Assembly: GCA_937900485.1 (NCBI GenBank)
Contig: CALCEL010000017.1
Span: 56,818 to 120,817, forward strand
DNA: 64,000 bases
Reading direction: 5' to 3'
DNA from: an uncultured Prevotellaceae bacterium
Lineage (GTDB): Bacteria > Bacteroidota > Bacteroidia > Bacteroidales > Bacteroidaceae
Part shown: piece after piece, positions 35,141 through 44,908 of the stretch
Layout: each line of letters starts with the position of its first letter
Numbering within the stretch: position 1 is the stretch's first letter
Position numbers and translations under genes: made by a program
The notes under the pieces: model-generated
The model's input: the letters and a program-made list of their open reading frames with translations, nothing else
What the model was told of the DNA's origin: nothing
Database searches by the model: none

Positions 35141-36160
35141 ATGTTAGAAAAGATAAAAGATATGCTTGCCGAAGTGGAGGCTCTGCAAGCAAAGAATGCG
35201 GAGGAGATAGAGAGTCTTCGTATCAAGTATCTTAGCAAGAAGGGACTGATAACATCATTGATGGCTGACTTCCGTAATGTCCCAGCAGAACAGAAGAAAG
35301 AAGTCGGAATGAAAATAAATGAGCTAAAGAACAGAGCTCTGGAGAAGATTAATGAATTACGTGAGACATTTGGAACCGACGATAAAGACGAGTGTATTAT
35401 AGACATCACACGTACCGCCTACCCTGTAGCGCTCGGCACACGTCATCCGCTATCTATCGTCAAAAATGAAATCATAGACATTTTCGCCAGACTTGGATTC
35501 TCCCTTGCAGAAGGACCTGAGGTGGAGGATGACTGGCACGTGTTCTCTTCTATGAATTTTGCTGAAGACCACCCAGCACGTGACATGCAAGACACCTTCT
35601 TTGTGGAGGCTCATCCAGATATCATTCTGCGTACTCATACAAGCTCAGTACAGAGCCGAGTCATGGAAAAACAGCAGCCGCCAGTGCGCATCATCTGTCC
35701 AGGACGAGTATACCGCAATGAGGCGGTCAGCGCAAGAGCACACTGTTTCTTTCACCAGGTCGAAGGCTTATATGTGGATGAGGACGTTAGCTTCACAGAT
35801 TTGAAACAAGTATTGCTGTTGTTCGCAAGGGAAATGTTCGGCGAAGACACACAGATACGTCTCAGACCAAGCTACTTCCCATTTACAGAGCCAAGTGCCG
35901 AAATGGATGTCAGCTGCACCTTGTGTAAAGGACAGGGATGCTCAATGTGTAAAGGAAGCGGATGGCTCGAGATTCTTGGCTGCGGCATGGTACACCCTAA
36001 CGTCCTTGAACTTAACGGGATCGACTCAACAAAATATAAAGGTTATGCTTTCGGTATGGGTATTGAACGTATTGCAAACCTTAAATACCAAGTTAAAGAC
36101 TTACGTATGTTCTCTGAGAATGACGTGAGATTCCTTAAGGAGTTCGAGGCTGCTAATTAA
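35141..36160 (+). CDS. pheS: Phenylalanyl-tRNA synthetase alpha subunit
   Basis: 339 residues. An N-terminal coiled coil (1-85) binds tRNA. The class II core has motif 2 (CPGRVYRNEAVSARAHCFFHQVEG) and motif 3 (YAFGMGIERIANLKY). A Cys-rich insert (CTLCKGQGCSMCKGSGW) is common in this subunit from many bacteria. With PheT it charges tRNA-Phe. No pheT gene is adjacent, so the two subunits are encoded apart here. A strong terminator follows directly, so the gene is monocistronic. Confidence 0.97.
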   Translation: MLEKIKDMLAEVEALQAKNAEEIESLRIKYLSKKGLITSLMADFRNVPAEQKKEVGMKINELKNRALEKINELRETFGTDDKDECIIDITRTAYPVALGTRHPLSIVKNEIIDIFARLGFSLAEGPEVEDDWHVFSSMNFAEDHPARDMQDTFFVEAHPDIILRTHTSSVQSRVMEKQQPPVRIICPGRVYRNEAVSARAHCFFHQVEGLYVDEDVSFTDLKQVLLLFAREMFGEDTQIRLRPSYFPFTEPSAEMDVSCTLCKGQGCSMCKGSGWLEILGCGMVHPNVLELNGIDSTKYKGYAFGMGIERIANLKYQVKDLRMFSENDVRFLKEFEAAN

Positions 36161-36167
36161 AACGTAT

Positions 36168-36204
36168 TCGAAAGAGAAATTAAAGTTTTTAATTTCTCTT
36201 TCGA
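36168..36204 (+). terminator. Terminator of pheS
   Basis: Perfect 17-bp stem (TCGAAAGAGAAATTAAA at 36168-36184 with its complement at 36188-36204), loop of 3 nt. It begins 8 bases after the stop. Confidence 0.8.
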
Positions 36205-36260
36205 CTTAAATATCAGACACCACACAACATCCCTCTAAACAACAAACCGAGACACATATA

Positions 36261-37943
36261 GTGGAGACACGCAACATAACAATTCTATTCACCACTGACA
36301 TACACGGAAACTATTTTCCGTATGATTTCAGACATGAACGATGGGGAAAAGGAAGCCTCCAACGTGTACACGGCTTTGTTGCACAGAAATGCAAACAGAA
36401 TCCTGTAGGAACGATTTTAATAGACGGTGGTGACATAATTCAGGGGGAACCAACATCATATTTCTTCAACTATGTCCATGACAACAACAGGCATCGTGTG
36501 GCAGACATGATGAACTTTATCGGTTATGACGTTGGGGTCATGGGGAATCACGACATTGAGACAGGCCATGATGTGTTCGACAGATTTGTCGGTGACTGCA
36601 ATTTTCCAATTCTCGGAGCAAATGCTATTGACAACGAGACGGGATTCCCGTACTTCGAGCCTTATACAATAATAAAGAGGAGCGGCATAAAAATTGCGGT
36701 GTTAGGATTCATCACCCCGGCCATACCACACTGGATTCCGAAATCCGTGTGGGAGGACATGCATTTTGAGGATATCACCGAAAGTGCGAAAAAATGGATA
36801 GCACATATAAAGGAGGTGGAGGAGCCTGATTATATCATCGGCATACTTCACTCTGGTATGGACGAGGGCATCAACACTCCTGAATACAAAGAGAACGCCA
36901 CACGGGAAACCGCCATGAATGTGGATGGTTTTGACTTGATACTTTACGGGCACGATCACTCAAGCAACATTGAGGAAGTGGAGAGTCTGTCAGGTAAAAA
37001 CATACTATGCGTCAATCCTGGATGTTACGCAAACACAATCGCAGAGATTAACCTTACATTCAAGATCAGAAAAGACGGCAAAGTAGCAGAGAGCAGCAGT
37101 GAGTGTCAACTGCATTACATAGGCACGTTGAACAACTCACAAGTGTCTGAGTTCAAACGGCAGTTTAGACTTGACTTCAAGAAAGTGAGAGAATTCTCAT
37201 CTGAAAAAATAGGTAAGTTCACAAACAGTGTGAACGTGGCTGATGCGTACTTCGGCTCATCTGCATATATCGACCTGATTCAAGAACTTCAGCTGCATAC
37301 GTCTAAAGCCGACATATCGTTCGCAGCTCCACTATTCTTTAATGCGACAATAGAAGCAGGAGACATTAAGGTAAACAACCTGTTTGATTTGTACAGGTTC
37401 GAAGATCACCTTTACACACTCCTACTAAAAGGTTCGGAAATAAAGAGTTATCTGGAGATGAGTTATGACTGCTGGACAAATCAGATGAAAGACGAAAACG
37501 ATGATTTCCTACTTATTGGACCAATGAAAAACAATCCATCCAGAATGGGTTTCAAAAACTTCATATTCAACTTTGATTCCGCAGCCGGCATAAGATATGA
37601 GGTTGACGTGAGAAAACCAAAAGGAGAAAAAGTCAATATCATATCATTAGAAAACGGAGAGCCTTTCGATTATGGCAAATACTATAAGGTGGCTATGACC
37701 GCATACAGATCTAACGGCGGAGGAGAGCTTTTGACAAAAGGTGCAGGATTGAGTAGAGATGATATCATGAAGAGAATCATAACGCATACCGAAATGGATG
37801 TCAGATACTATCTCATGCAGTACATCAAGGAAAAAGTAATTATCACTCCCAAAGCCCACAACCACTGGAAATTCATTCCTGAAAACTGGGTTAGCAAGGC
37901 TGCAGCCAGAGAAAGAGTCTTGTTATTCGGAAAAAACGAATAA
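36261..37943 (+). CDS. Bifunctional metallophosphatase/5'-nucleotidase without signal peptide
   Basis: 560 residues from a GTG (36261). Metallophosphatase motifs: LFTTDIHGNYFPYDF, DGGDIIQGEP, GVMGNHDIETG, ILHSGMDEG and YGHDHSSN, which supply the two-metal ligands. From about residue 330 a 5'-nucleotidase C-terminal domain follows (FGSSAYIDLIQELQLHTSKADISFAAP, then GGGELLTKGAG), which in UshA binds the nucleoside. UshA-type enzymes are normally exported, but none of the usual signal-peptide features is visible here, so this one may act in the cytosol. Compare the secreted, split version at 44020-45682. Substrate unconfirmed. Confidence 0.88.
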   Translation: METRNITILFTTDIHGNYFPYDFRHERWGKGSLQRVHGFVAQKCKQNPVGTILIDGGDIIQGEPTSYFFNYVHDNNRHRVADMMNFIGYDVGVMGNHDIETGHDVFDRFVGDCNFPILGANAIDNETGFPYFEPYTIIKRSGIKIAVLGFITPAIPHWIPKSVWEDMHFEDITESAKKWIAHIKEVEEPDYIIGILHSGMDEGINTPEYKENATRETAMNVDGFDLILYGHDHSSNIEEVESLSGKNILCVNPGCYANTIAEINLTFKIRKDGKVAESSSECQLHYIGTLNNSQVSEFKRQFRLDFKKVREFSSEKIGKFTNSVNVADAYFGSSAYIDLIQELQLHTSKADISFAAPLFFNATIEAGDIKVNNLFDLYRFEDHLYTLLLKGSEIKSYLEMSYDCWTNQMKDENDDFLLIGPMKNNPSRMGFKNFIFNFDSAAGIRYEVDVRKPKGEKVNIISLENGEPFDYGKYYKVAMTAYRSNGGGELLTKGAGLSRDDIMKRIITHTEMDVRYYLMQYIKEKVIITPKAHNHWKFIPENWVSKAAARERVLLFGKNE

Positions 37944-37979
37944 TAGACTATTCATGCGTTGACTATTACTCCATTATCA

Positions 37980-39152
37980 CTATCCATCTCCGTTTTTTTG
38001 GAAATCATAATACCACCAATAAGTATCCCCGTACTCTCTTCGTGTCTTATTCCTACGTTTCGTTGAATCAAGACTCTCAGCCTTCAAAAGTTTATACGCC
38101 TTAAATCTGTCACGTATCTCATTGTCAATAATGTACAAAGAATCGCCTTTCATCTCTGACATTAACAACAACGCCTCTTGATACGCACGAGGCACTCTAC
38201 ACGTGTCACACTCATACAAATCAAAGAACTTAGAATAAAACTCATCCAAACTTTTTTCCAAGAGCAAATAGCACAAATAATAATCAATCGCCATAGGTGT
38301 CGTTAACGAGTCATTGTACACTATCAACTCCAAATGCCGTTTTGTAGTTTTCACAGTTTTTCCACACACAGCACCAATTTGTGCGCACATATCATCCACC
38401 CTAAGTCTATAGAGTGGCGACTTCTCGTCAAAAACATCCAACAAACCATCGACACCATAATATTGAGGATATGAGAACATGCGTTCAGGCAACATATTCT
38501 CCTTAGCCAATGCATACATTCTTATCTGAGAAAGTCTTTTGCTTGATTTCAACGAACGATTTCCCACTTCAGCTGCGGCAGCGTAATCATGCTCGGTGAC
38601 AAGTCTCTCCGCTTTCAACTCATAATGATAAACGTCCGTATTTGCCGTTACACTTCCTATTATGAGAAATAACACAAGCAAAATTATATGATTAGAATAC
38701 AAGACCACAGAAACATTCTGCTCATGACTAATCTTATTCTCAAAAAAATGTTTTTTAACAAGAACAAGCGTTAAGAAATACAACACCACCGACATTGGAG
38801 CAATCCATATCCATGCGCCAAAAGAAAACTCCATTATCGTGTTTCTGTTGATGTCCGCAAGCATGGTCAACATCAACGCCGGCACGAAATAACTCAAAGC
38901 ATAAATCTTTTGTGGAAAGAAAACGATTCTTGTTATCACCCACTGTGTCAACTGCAACACGACAGCTATGACACAAGCGCTCACAACAGGATTATACGTC
39001 GTAAGTCCATGCGAATAAACGAATTGTGCCTCGTTCAACACCTCTCCGTGTATACAAAAAATGTACACGAAGCAAAAAAGCATAAAGAAGATGCCACAGG
39101 AATACTTCACTACCCCTGCGACATCACCATGTATCTCAGAATTATTTCTCAT
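37980..39152 (-). CDS. DUF6057-like membrane protein
   Basis: 390 residues. About six membrane helices occupy the first 175 residues (GIFFMLFCFVYIFCIH, VVSACVIAVVLQLTQWVI, VVLYFLTLVLV, IILLVLFLIIGSV). A hydrophilic helical C-terminus follows, with TPR-like spacing (ERLVTEHDYAAAAEVGNRSLKSSKRLSQIRMYALA). I recall this architecture as DUF6057 in Bacteroidota; the assignment is tentative. It abuts glgB (stop and start one base apart region at 39152/39153), so it is transcribed with it, but no link to glycogen is evident. Confidence 0.6.
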   Translation of the reverse strand: MRNNSEIHGDVAGVVKYSCGIFFMLFCFVYIFCIHGEVLNEAQFVYSHGLTTYNPVVSACVIAVVLQLTQWVITRIVFFPQKIYALSYFVPALMLTMLADINRNTIMEFSFGAWIWIAPMSVVLYFLTLVLVKKHFFENKISHEQNVSVVLYSNHIILLVLFLIIGSVTANTDVYHYELKAERLVTEHDYAAAAEVGNRSLKSSKRLSQIRMYALAKENMLPERMFSYPQYYGVDGLLDVFDEKSPLYRLRVDDMCAQIGAVCGKTVKTTKRHLELIVYNDSLTTPMAIDYYLCYLLLEKSLDEFYSKFFDLYECDTCRVPRAYQEALLLMSEMKGDSLYIIDNEIRDRFKAYKLLKAESLDSTKRRNKTRREYGDTYWWYYDFQKNGDG

Positions 39153-41228
39153 TTATTTATCTTTTTCTTTACAAAGGACCAAAGCGGTACGAGCAGGAAC
39201 ATACAGCTTCAGCCAGCCTTTCTTGTCCTTCTCGTAGATAGGGTCATAATTAGTGAAATGTCTTATTGAGTCATCATTAAGACCATGTCCACCAAATTTC
39301 ACGTCGTCAGTATTGAGTACCACGTCATATCCGCCCTGAGGTACAATAAAACCATAGTCAGTATACGAGCGGTTCGGACTAAAATTGAAGACGAACAACA
39401 AGTCGCCGCGTGTATATGCCAAAATTTGATCACCATCATTATGCCAAATCTCCTGAACCGGTGTCTTATTAAAATCCTTTTCAGACTTTATGACAGATAG
39501 CATGAAACGGTCGAAATCGCCCAGATAATGGTAGCATAGTTCCTGGTTGTCGACGAGGTTCCATTGACGTCGAGCATATTTGTGGCTCCATCCATTCCCT
39601 TCTCGAGGGAAATCTATCCATTCAGGATGTCCCCACTCATTACCCATGAAATTAAGGTAGGCTCCATTCATTGTTGTCGCCGTAACCAGTCTAATCATCT
39701 TATGCAAAGCAATTCCTCTCTCCGCCATGTAGTTCTCATCCCCCTTCTTGAAATGCCAATACATATCCGCATCGACCAGTCTGAAGATTACAGTTTTGTC
39801 ACCCACCAGTGCCTGGTCATGACTCTCCGCGTAAGTGACCGTATGTTCATCTGCTCTGCGGTTCGTTAATTCCCACAATATTGACGATGGTTTCCAATCC
39901 TCATCCTTCAATTCCTTCATCGTCTTAATCCAGAAATCAGGGACATTCATCTGCATCCTATAGTCGAAGCCATAACCTCCATCCTCAAATGGAGCAGCCA
40001 ATCCAGGCATACCAGACACCTCCTCCGCAATCGTGATAGCATTCGGATTGACCTGATGGATCAAGACATTCGCCAATGTAAGATAACATATAGCCTCATC
40101 ATCCTGATGTCCGTTATAATAATCTCCATATCCTCCGAAAGACTCGCCCAATCCGTGGCTATAGTACAACATTGACGTCACTCCATCAAAACGGAATCCG
40201 TCAAAACGATACTCCTCGAGCCAATACTTGCAATTTGACAACAGGAAATGTAAGACCTCATTCTTTCCGTAGTCGAAGCACAAAGAATCCCACGCCGGAT
40301 GCTCACGTCTTCCGCCTTGCATGAAATACTGACATCCGTCACCAGCAAAATTACCGAGTCCCTCAATCTCATTTTTCACGGCATGAGAATGAACGATATC
40401 CATTATCACGGCAATGCCCATTCCGTGGGCTGTGTCAATCAATTCCTTAAGCTCCTCAGGTGTACCGAATCGGCTTGACGCCGCAAAGAAATTGCTCACA
40501 TGATAGCCGAACGAGCCATAGTAAGGATGTTCTGCCACCGCCATAATCTGAATAGCGTTGTATCCGTCATTTTTGACACGAGGCAGAATATTCTGCGTAA
40601 ATTCCTTGTAAGTGCCCACCTTTTCCTCATCCTGTGCCATACCGATATGGCACTCATAAATAAGTAGCGGATTCACATTAGCTTTGAACTTATCATTCTT
40701 CCATGTGTAACAATTCTCAGGAGCCCATGCTTGCGCAGAGAAAATCTTCGTCACATCATCTTGAACCACACGATTAATCCACGCAGGAATCCTTTCGCCT
40801 TCACCACCTTCCCATTTTACAATCAACTTAAACAAGTCACCATGTTTAATCTGAATATCACTAAGATAAATCTCCCAGTTACCATTAGCATCCCTCCGCA
40901 TCTTGTATGACTCGTCTTGTTTCCAGTCATTAAAATCGCCGACAACGTAAATCTCCTTTGCGTTAGGCGCCCATTCTCTCAGTACCCACCCTTTATCACA
41001 TTTATGCAATCCGAAGTAAAGGTAGCCAGTAGCGAAATCAGACAAAGATGTTGTCCCGTTACCGGTGAGTTCCATCATCTTGTCGATTGCATGCTGGTGT
41101 CTTCCGCAAATAGCGTTTTCAAACGGCTCGAGCCACAAGTCTGATTTCACCAGTCCTATATGCTCTTTTGCCTCCTCATTCCGAGTAGCAGCGCCTTCTG
41201 ATTCTGTCAAAGATTTTCTTTTAGCCAT
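39153..41228 (-). CDS. glgB: 1,4-alpha-glucan branching enzyme (GH13)
   Basis: 691 residues from the ATG at 41228 (MAKRKSLTESE). An N-terminal CBM48 (WVLREWAPNAKEIYVVGDFNDW) precedes the GH13 barrel. The likely nucleophile is the Asp in YRFDGFRFDGVTSM (about 345) and the acid/base the Glu in ITIAEEVSGMPG (about 400); the third acid lies in TYAESHDQALVG. The sequence resembles the eukaryote-like branching enzymes found in Bacteroidota rather than E. coli GlgB. It introduces alpha-1,6 branches in glycogen. No other glycogen genes are near. The YhcH-type gene lies just upstream on the same strand. Confidence 0.93.
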   Translation of the reverse strand: MAKRKSLTESEGAATRNEEAKEHIGLVKSDLWLEPFENAICGRHQHAIDKMMELTGNGTTSLSDFATGYLYFGLHKCDKGWVLREWAPNAKEIYVVGDFNDWKQDESYKMRRDANGNWEIYLSDIQIKHGDLFKLIVKWEGGEGERIPAWINRVVQDDVTKIFSAQAWAPENCYTWKNDKFKANVNPLLIYECHIGMAQDEEKVGTYKEFTQNILPRVKNDGYNAIQIMAVAEHPYYGSFGYHVSNFFAASSRFGTPEELKELIDTAHGMGIAVIMDIVHSHAVKNEIEGLGNFAGDGCQYFMQGGRREHPAWDSLCFDYGKNEVLHFLLSNCKYWLEEYRFDGFRFDGVTSMLYYSHGLGESFGGYGDYYNGHQDDEAICYLTLANVLIHQVNPNAITIAEEVSGMPGLAAPFEDGGYGFDYRMQMNVPDFWIKTMKELKDEDWKPSSILWELTNRRADEHTVTYAESHDQALVGDKTVIFRLVDADMYWHFKKGDENYMAERGIALHKMIRLVTATTMNGAYLNFMGNEWGHPEWIDFPREGNGWSHKYARRQWNLVDNQELCYHYLGDFDRFMLSVIKSEKDFNKTPVQEIWHNDGDQILAYTRGDLLFVFNFSPNRSYTDYGFIVPQGGYDVVLNTDDVKFGGHGLNDDSIRHFTNYDPIYEKDKKGWLKLYVPARTALVLCKEKDK

Positions 41229-41295
41229 ATTAGATTCTTTTTTAAGTTCAATCATTCAACAAAGGTGTGTAAGGTTGACTCGCAATCCGCGCAGT

Positions 41296-41748
41296 TCAAA
41301 GAGGCAGATTCTTCACCTTAAATATCACCTTATCTATCTGCTTCTCGTCAGATATACACGGTGCGTGCGCATCCTGTGGAAAGAATATGACAAAACTACC
41401 AGGATGGATAGTAATGTATTCTTTTGCAGCCTGTTTATAGAATGTGATATCCTTTGTTTCGTTATACTCACCCTCAGCAAGTTCAGCTCGCGAAGTATAT
41501 CCCATAGTTTCCGGGCAGGACAGAGGAATCTGTATATCAATCATAACATTATGCGTCTCAAGCAGTGCCTCGTCCTTAGTCTTACCTTTTGCCAAGCTGA
41601 AGTTCACGAAAAGATCCTTACCGTCAATCTCCACCTTTCCCTGCTCATGTCCTTCGAGACCATTATTCTCGATAAAGTCAACCACCTTGCTGAACAAAGG
41701 ATTCAAAGAGACATATTTGCTGAGATTATCCAATGTATCTATAATCAT
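41296..41748 (-). CDS. YhcH/YjgK/YiaL (DUF386) family protein
   Basis: 150 residues, normal length. Motifs: MIIDTLDNLSKYVSLNP, VNFSLAKGKTKDEALLETHNVMIDIQIPL, FFPQDAHAPCI and IDKVIFKVK near the end. The beta-sandwich cupin-like fold carries metal-binding His and Glu residues. E. coli relatives (NanQ/YhcH, TabA) act in sugar handling, such as sialic acid anomers; the substrate here is unknown. It has its own -7 box after the inositol-phosphatase terminator. Confidence 0.88.
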   Translation of the reverse strand: MIIDTLDNLSKYVSLNPLFSKVVDFIENNGLEGHEQGKVEIDGKDLFVNFSLAKGKTKDEALLETHNVMIDIQIPLSCPETMGYTSRAELAEGEYNETKDITFYKQAAKEYITIHPGSFVIFFPQDAHAPCISDEKQIDKVIFKVKNLPL

Positions 41749-41793
41749 AATTTCCCAAATTTAGTTGTTTTTCTATACTAAGCCGTGTCTTTG

Positions 41794-41801
41794 CAAATAT
41801 A
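41794..41801 (-). promoter_or_regulatory. Probable -7 box for the YhcH-type gene
   Basis: TATATTTG on the minus strand, followed by C. Leader about 40 nt. It lies just downstream of the terminator hairpin of the preceding gene. Confidence 0.45.
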
Positions 41802-41805
41802 ATGA

Positions 41806-41834
41806 AAAAGAAATCGCGACACACGATTTCTTTT
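41806..41834 (-). terminator. Terminator of the inositol-phosphatase-family gene
   Basis: Perfect 11-bp stem AAAAGAAATCG (41806-41816) / CGATTTCTTTT (41824-41834), loop 7 nt, with T residues following on the minus strand. Confidence 0.65.
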
Positions 41835-41853
41835 CCCTTTTTTCATTTTTCGT

Positions 41854-42693
41854 CTAAAAAACGGCCTTAACCGATTCCACGGACGATATCACTCTCCGTG
41901 TCAACTCATCATGTATCTTACCATTCGTAGCCAGCACTTCCCTTCCGCTCTCCCACTGTGCGTCTTCACCTCTGAAATCTGTGACACGTCCACCGGCTTC
42001 ACGAAGGATAAGAGCTCCTGCGGCGACATCCCAAGGGAACACACAAGGTTCGATGTAGGCATCCAAGCGTCCGTCCGCCACGTAGCACAATTCTGCCTCT
42101 GCAGAGCCAAGATTCCTCAGGCTTGCCACTTTTCCATACAGAGAGGCAGACAGATGAGTGTAAAAAGAACTTGCCTTATCCACATCGTACGGAAGTCCCA
42201 AAGATATCAGAGCGTCATCAATGACAGGCATGTCAGACACACTGATTCTCACGTCATCGCGATATGCTCCACCACCTTTGTAGGCATGATACAAATTATT
42301 GGCCGTCACCTCATACACCACAGCCAGCAGCACCTCTTTGGCGTTCCTCAACGCAATACTTATACAATATGGTGACAATCCGTGAATAAAATTCGTAGTA
42401 CCATCCAACGGGTCAATCACCCAGCAATACTCATAATTGTCATCCATGACCCTTCGCAGGTCCCTCATAGACATATCAGTACTTTCCTCTGTGACAAACC
42501 CCGCCTCAGGCAGTATTGCCGAAAGTCCCTCCACAATCATGTCCTCAGTGTCTTTATCGACATGGCTGACGTAGTCGTGCGAGTATTTAGCGACCACCAT
42601 GTCATTAGTGAAACACTGACGCTGGTTACGAACAAAAGCACCCGCCTCAACGGCAAGTGCTTTAACCTGTTTAATTATTTCCTGTAGATCCAT
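41854..42693 (-). CDS. Inositol monophosphatase family protein (SuhB/CysQ-like)
   Basis: 279 residues. Metal-binding motifs: GFVTEEST, WVIDPLDGTTNFIHGLSPY (motif A) and CVFPWDVAAGALILREAGG (motif B). Mg2+-dependent phosphatases of this fold act on inositol phosphate, 3'-phosphoadenosine phosphate or fructose 1,6-bisphosphate; the pattern DGTTNF with FPWDVAAG fits the inositol monophosphatase/SuhB branch best. It follows the MORN protein gene by 9 bases, so they share a transcript. Confidence 0.9.
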   Translation of the reverse strand: MDLQEIIKQVKALAVEAGAFVRNQRQCFTNDMVVAKYSHDYVSHVDKDTEDMIVEGLSAILPEAGFVTEESTDMSMRDLRRVMDDNYEYCWVIDPLDGTTNFIHGLSPYCISIALRNAKEVLLAVVYEVTANNLYHAYKGGGAYRDDVRISVSDMPVIDDALISLGLPYDVDKASSFYTHLSASLYGKVASLRNLGSAEAELCYVADGRLDAYIEPCVFPWDVAAGALILREAGGRVTDFRGEDAQWESGREVLATNGKIHDELTRRVISSVESVKAVF

Positions 42694-42702
42694 ATTCTCA
42701 CG

Positions 42703-43842
42703 TCATTTAGTGACTTTAGTGACCGTCTCGAGCTTACCGCGTTTATAGTAGCCTTTACGGACGACATTACCGTTTTTGTCTTTCTCCACGAAAGCACCGT
42801 CTTTAAGGTCGTCCACAAATCCTCCCTCGTAGCGAGTACCGTCAGGGTATTCCTCAATACCCTTTCCGTTCTTCTGTCCATTCTTGTAGTGTCCTTTGTA
42901 CTTAGTGCCGTCAGCCATACGCAAGACACCCTCGCCATTCATCTCACCATTCTGCCACTCGCCGTCGTAGACATCACCAGAAGCGCTTATGTATTTACCT
43001 CTTCCGTGCTCCTTGTCGTTGCTCCACATACCCTCATACTTACTGCCATCCGTCCAGGTATACACGCCAGTACCTTCCATCACGCCATTTCTGAACTGTC
43101 CGATATATTTTCTATTATCAGTGTAAGTGAAGATACCGTTACCCGTTCTTTCTCCGTTAACGTAATCCCCCTCGTAGCGGTCTCCGTTTCGGAACTCATA
43201 TATACCCTTGCCATGCATCATGTTATCTTTCCATCCTCCCACGTATTTATCGCCGTTGATATATATATATGTTCCTTGTCCATTGCGCATGTCATTCTCC
43301 ATGTTTCCGACGTAAGAGCTTCCGTCTCTCCAGTCGAAAACGGCATGTCCACTCTTCTTGTCATTCTTCCAGCCACCCTTGTAATACACTCCGTTGGCCC
43401 AAGTGTAAGTACCTTGTCCCTCACGTTTGTCCTGACTCCACTCACCCACATACTTATCACCGTTGTAGTAGAACATCGTACCTTTGCCATGCTGATAGTC
43501 AATGTACCACAATCCCACATACTTATTATTATTGGCAAAATAAAAAGTGCCGTTTCCGTGCTGGTGATCCTGGTACCATTGACCTTCATACCTCTCGCCG
43601 TCAGCAAAGATATACACACCGTTACCCTGGCGTTTTCCCTTCACGTACTGTCCCTCATAGACATCACCATTCTTGAAAGTTGTCTTTCCTTTACCATTAG
43701 GCTTTCCTCCGACCAACTCACCGTAATAAGTAGATTTGTCCTTTGGAAAGATATAATTACCTATAACTATCTTCTGTGCCTCAATTGACGGAAAAAGTGT
43801 CATGGACAAGAGAATAGCCACAGCATTTCTTTTTACATTCAT
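42703..43842 (-). CDS. Secreted MORN-repeat protein (14 full repeats)
   Basis: 379 residues from the ATG at 43842 (MNVKRNAVAILLSMTLFPSIEAQ); an ATG 7 codons upstream is possible. A signal peptide ending SIEAQ is followed by an unbroken array of 23-residue MORN repeats of the form YxGxWxxxxxxGxGxYxxxxGxx. Fourteen full units and a part unit fill nearly the whole mature chain to VRKGYYKRGK. MORN units form an extended beta-sheet solenoid; in other proteins they bind lipids or proteins. No catalytic domain is attached, so the protein is probably a scaffold in the periplasm or at the surface (inference). Confidence 0.88.
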   Translation of the reverse strand: MNVKRNAVAILLSMTLFPSIEAQKIVIGNYIFPKDKSTYYGELVGGKPNGKGKTTFKNGDVYEGQYVKGKRQGNGVYIFADGERYEGQWYQDHQHGNGTFYFANNNKYVGLWYIDYQHGKGTMFYYNGDKYVGEWSQDKREGQGTYTWANGVYYKGGWKNDKKSGHAVFDWRDGSSYVGNMENDMRNGQGTYIYINGDKYVGGWKDNMMHGKGIYEFRNGDRYEGDYVNGERTGNGIFTYTDNRKYIGQFRNGVMEGTGVYTWTDGSKYEGMWSNDKEHGRGKYISASGDVYDGEWQNGEMNGEGVLRMADGTKYKGHYKNGQKNGKGIEEYPDGTRYEGGFVDDLKDGAFVEKDKNGNVVRKGYYKRGKLETVTKVTK

Positions 43843-44019
43843 AATTCTCGGGATTTTCTTCATATTCCGCGAATATATGGATTAATATTAAAAATTACAA
43901 TTTAATTAAGTATTTTTATGTTTTATAGACGCCGCACGTTCTGTCCGACAAACATAAACACAACATGTTCCAGGAGAAGGTCCATGTACAGGGCGTCATC
44001 ATCGCGGACACAGCCGTCT

Positions 44020-44877
44020 TCACTTTTCCGTTCTCTTCATGTCCACGCTCAACGTACCTACAAAGCGTCCGCTCTTTCCCATCTGATTACACAAGACCTT
44101 ACGTCCCTCACTGTTCGTCACGTACTTAGGTTCCACGAAATATGTGTGGCTATGTCCTCCCAGCACAATATCAATATTACGGCTACCCTTAATAAGCTGC
44201 TCGTCATTTATTGTCTCAACATTCCATCCGAGATGTGACAAACAGACGACAAGGTCACACTTCTCGACATTCTTCAGGTAATCAGCCACCTCATTGACAC
44301 AATCAATAGGATTCATAAAGACCGTAGCGCCACTATTTGACTTGGACACGAGTCCATCCAATATCGTACACACAGCGGTAACGCCGATCTTGACACCCTT
44401 TCTCTCGATAATAGTATACTTCTTCACATATGGAGCCACCGGAGTGTTGGAGAAGTCATAATTACAACACAATATCGGGAAGTTAGCCATCTTGAAAATC
44501 CTCGCCATATTATCCAGACCAAAGTCGAACTCATGATTACCTATAGTGGCGGCGTCATAGCGCATCCTGTTCATCAGGCTCACCTCCACCTCTCCCTTGA
44601 ACAGATTGTAATACACCGAGCCCTGAGAGAAATCTCCGCTGTCGAACAGCAACAGGTCCGGGTCAGCCTTACGGTACTCGTCGACCAAAGCGCAACGCCT
44701 CAGATAACCTCCCTTGTTAGCCATCGCTGTGTCCTGCAGGTTAGGATTTATCCGTTCTATACAGCTGTGAGTGTCATTTGTGTGTATAATGAAAATATTC
44801 TCCGAAGAGTCCGTCTGAGCGTAGCAAGAGTAAGTGGAGATAAAAAAAGACAACGTGATGAAACGTAATATATTCAT
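44020..44877 (-). CDS. Secreted metallophosphatase half of a split 5'-nucleotidase
   Basis: 285 residues with a signal peptide (ending YSCYAQ). Only the metallophosphatase domain of UshA is present: IIHTNDTHSC, DSGDFSQGS, ATIGNHEFDFG, VCLSHLGWN and GGHSHTY. The C-terminal substrate-binding domain is absent and is encoded by the neighbouring gene (44909-45682), which is transcribed first. The two probably work as a pair in the periplasm to release nucleosides and phosphate. Split forms recur in Bacteroidota. Confidence 0.88.
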   Translation of the reverse strand: MNILRFITLSFFISTYSCYAQTDSSENIFIIHTNDTHSCIERINPNLQDTAMANKGGYLRRCALVDEYRKADPDLLLFDSGDFSQGSVYYNLFKGEVEVSLMNRMRYDAATIGNHEFDFGLDNMARIFKMANFPILCCNYDFSNTPVAPYVKKYTIIERKGVKIGVTAVCTILDGLVSKSNSGATVFMNPIDCVNEVADYLKNVEKCDLVVCLSHLGWNVETINDEQLIKGSRNIDIVLGGHSHTYFVEPKYVTNSEGRKVLCNQMGKSGRFVGTLSVDMKRTEK

Positions 44878-44908
44878 AGAAAAAAATCTTTAGTGTAAAA
44901 AAACAAAA

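Noticed and set aside
36261..37943. Toxin or effector reading of the metallophosphatase
   Set aside because: Both UshA-type domains are intact and no secretion or immunity context is present.
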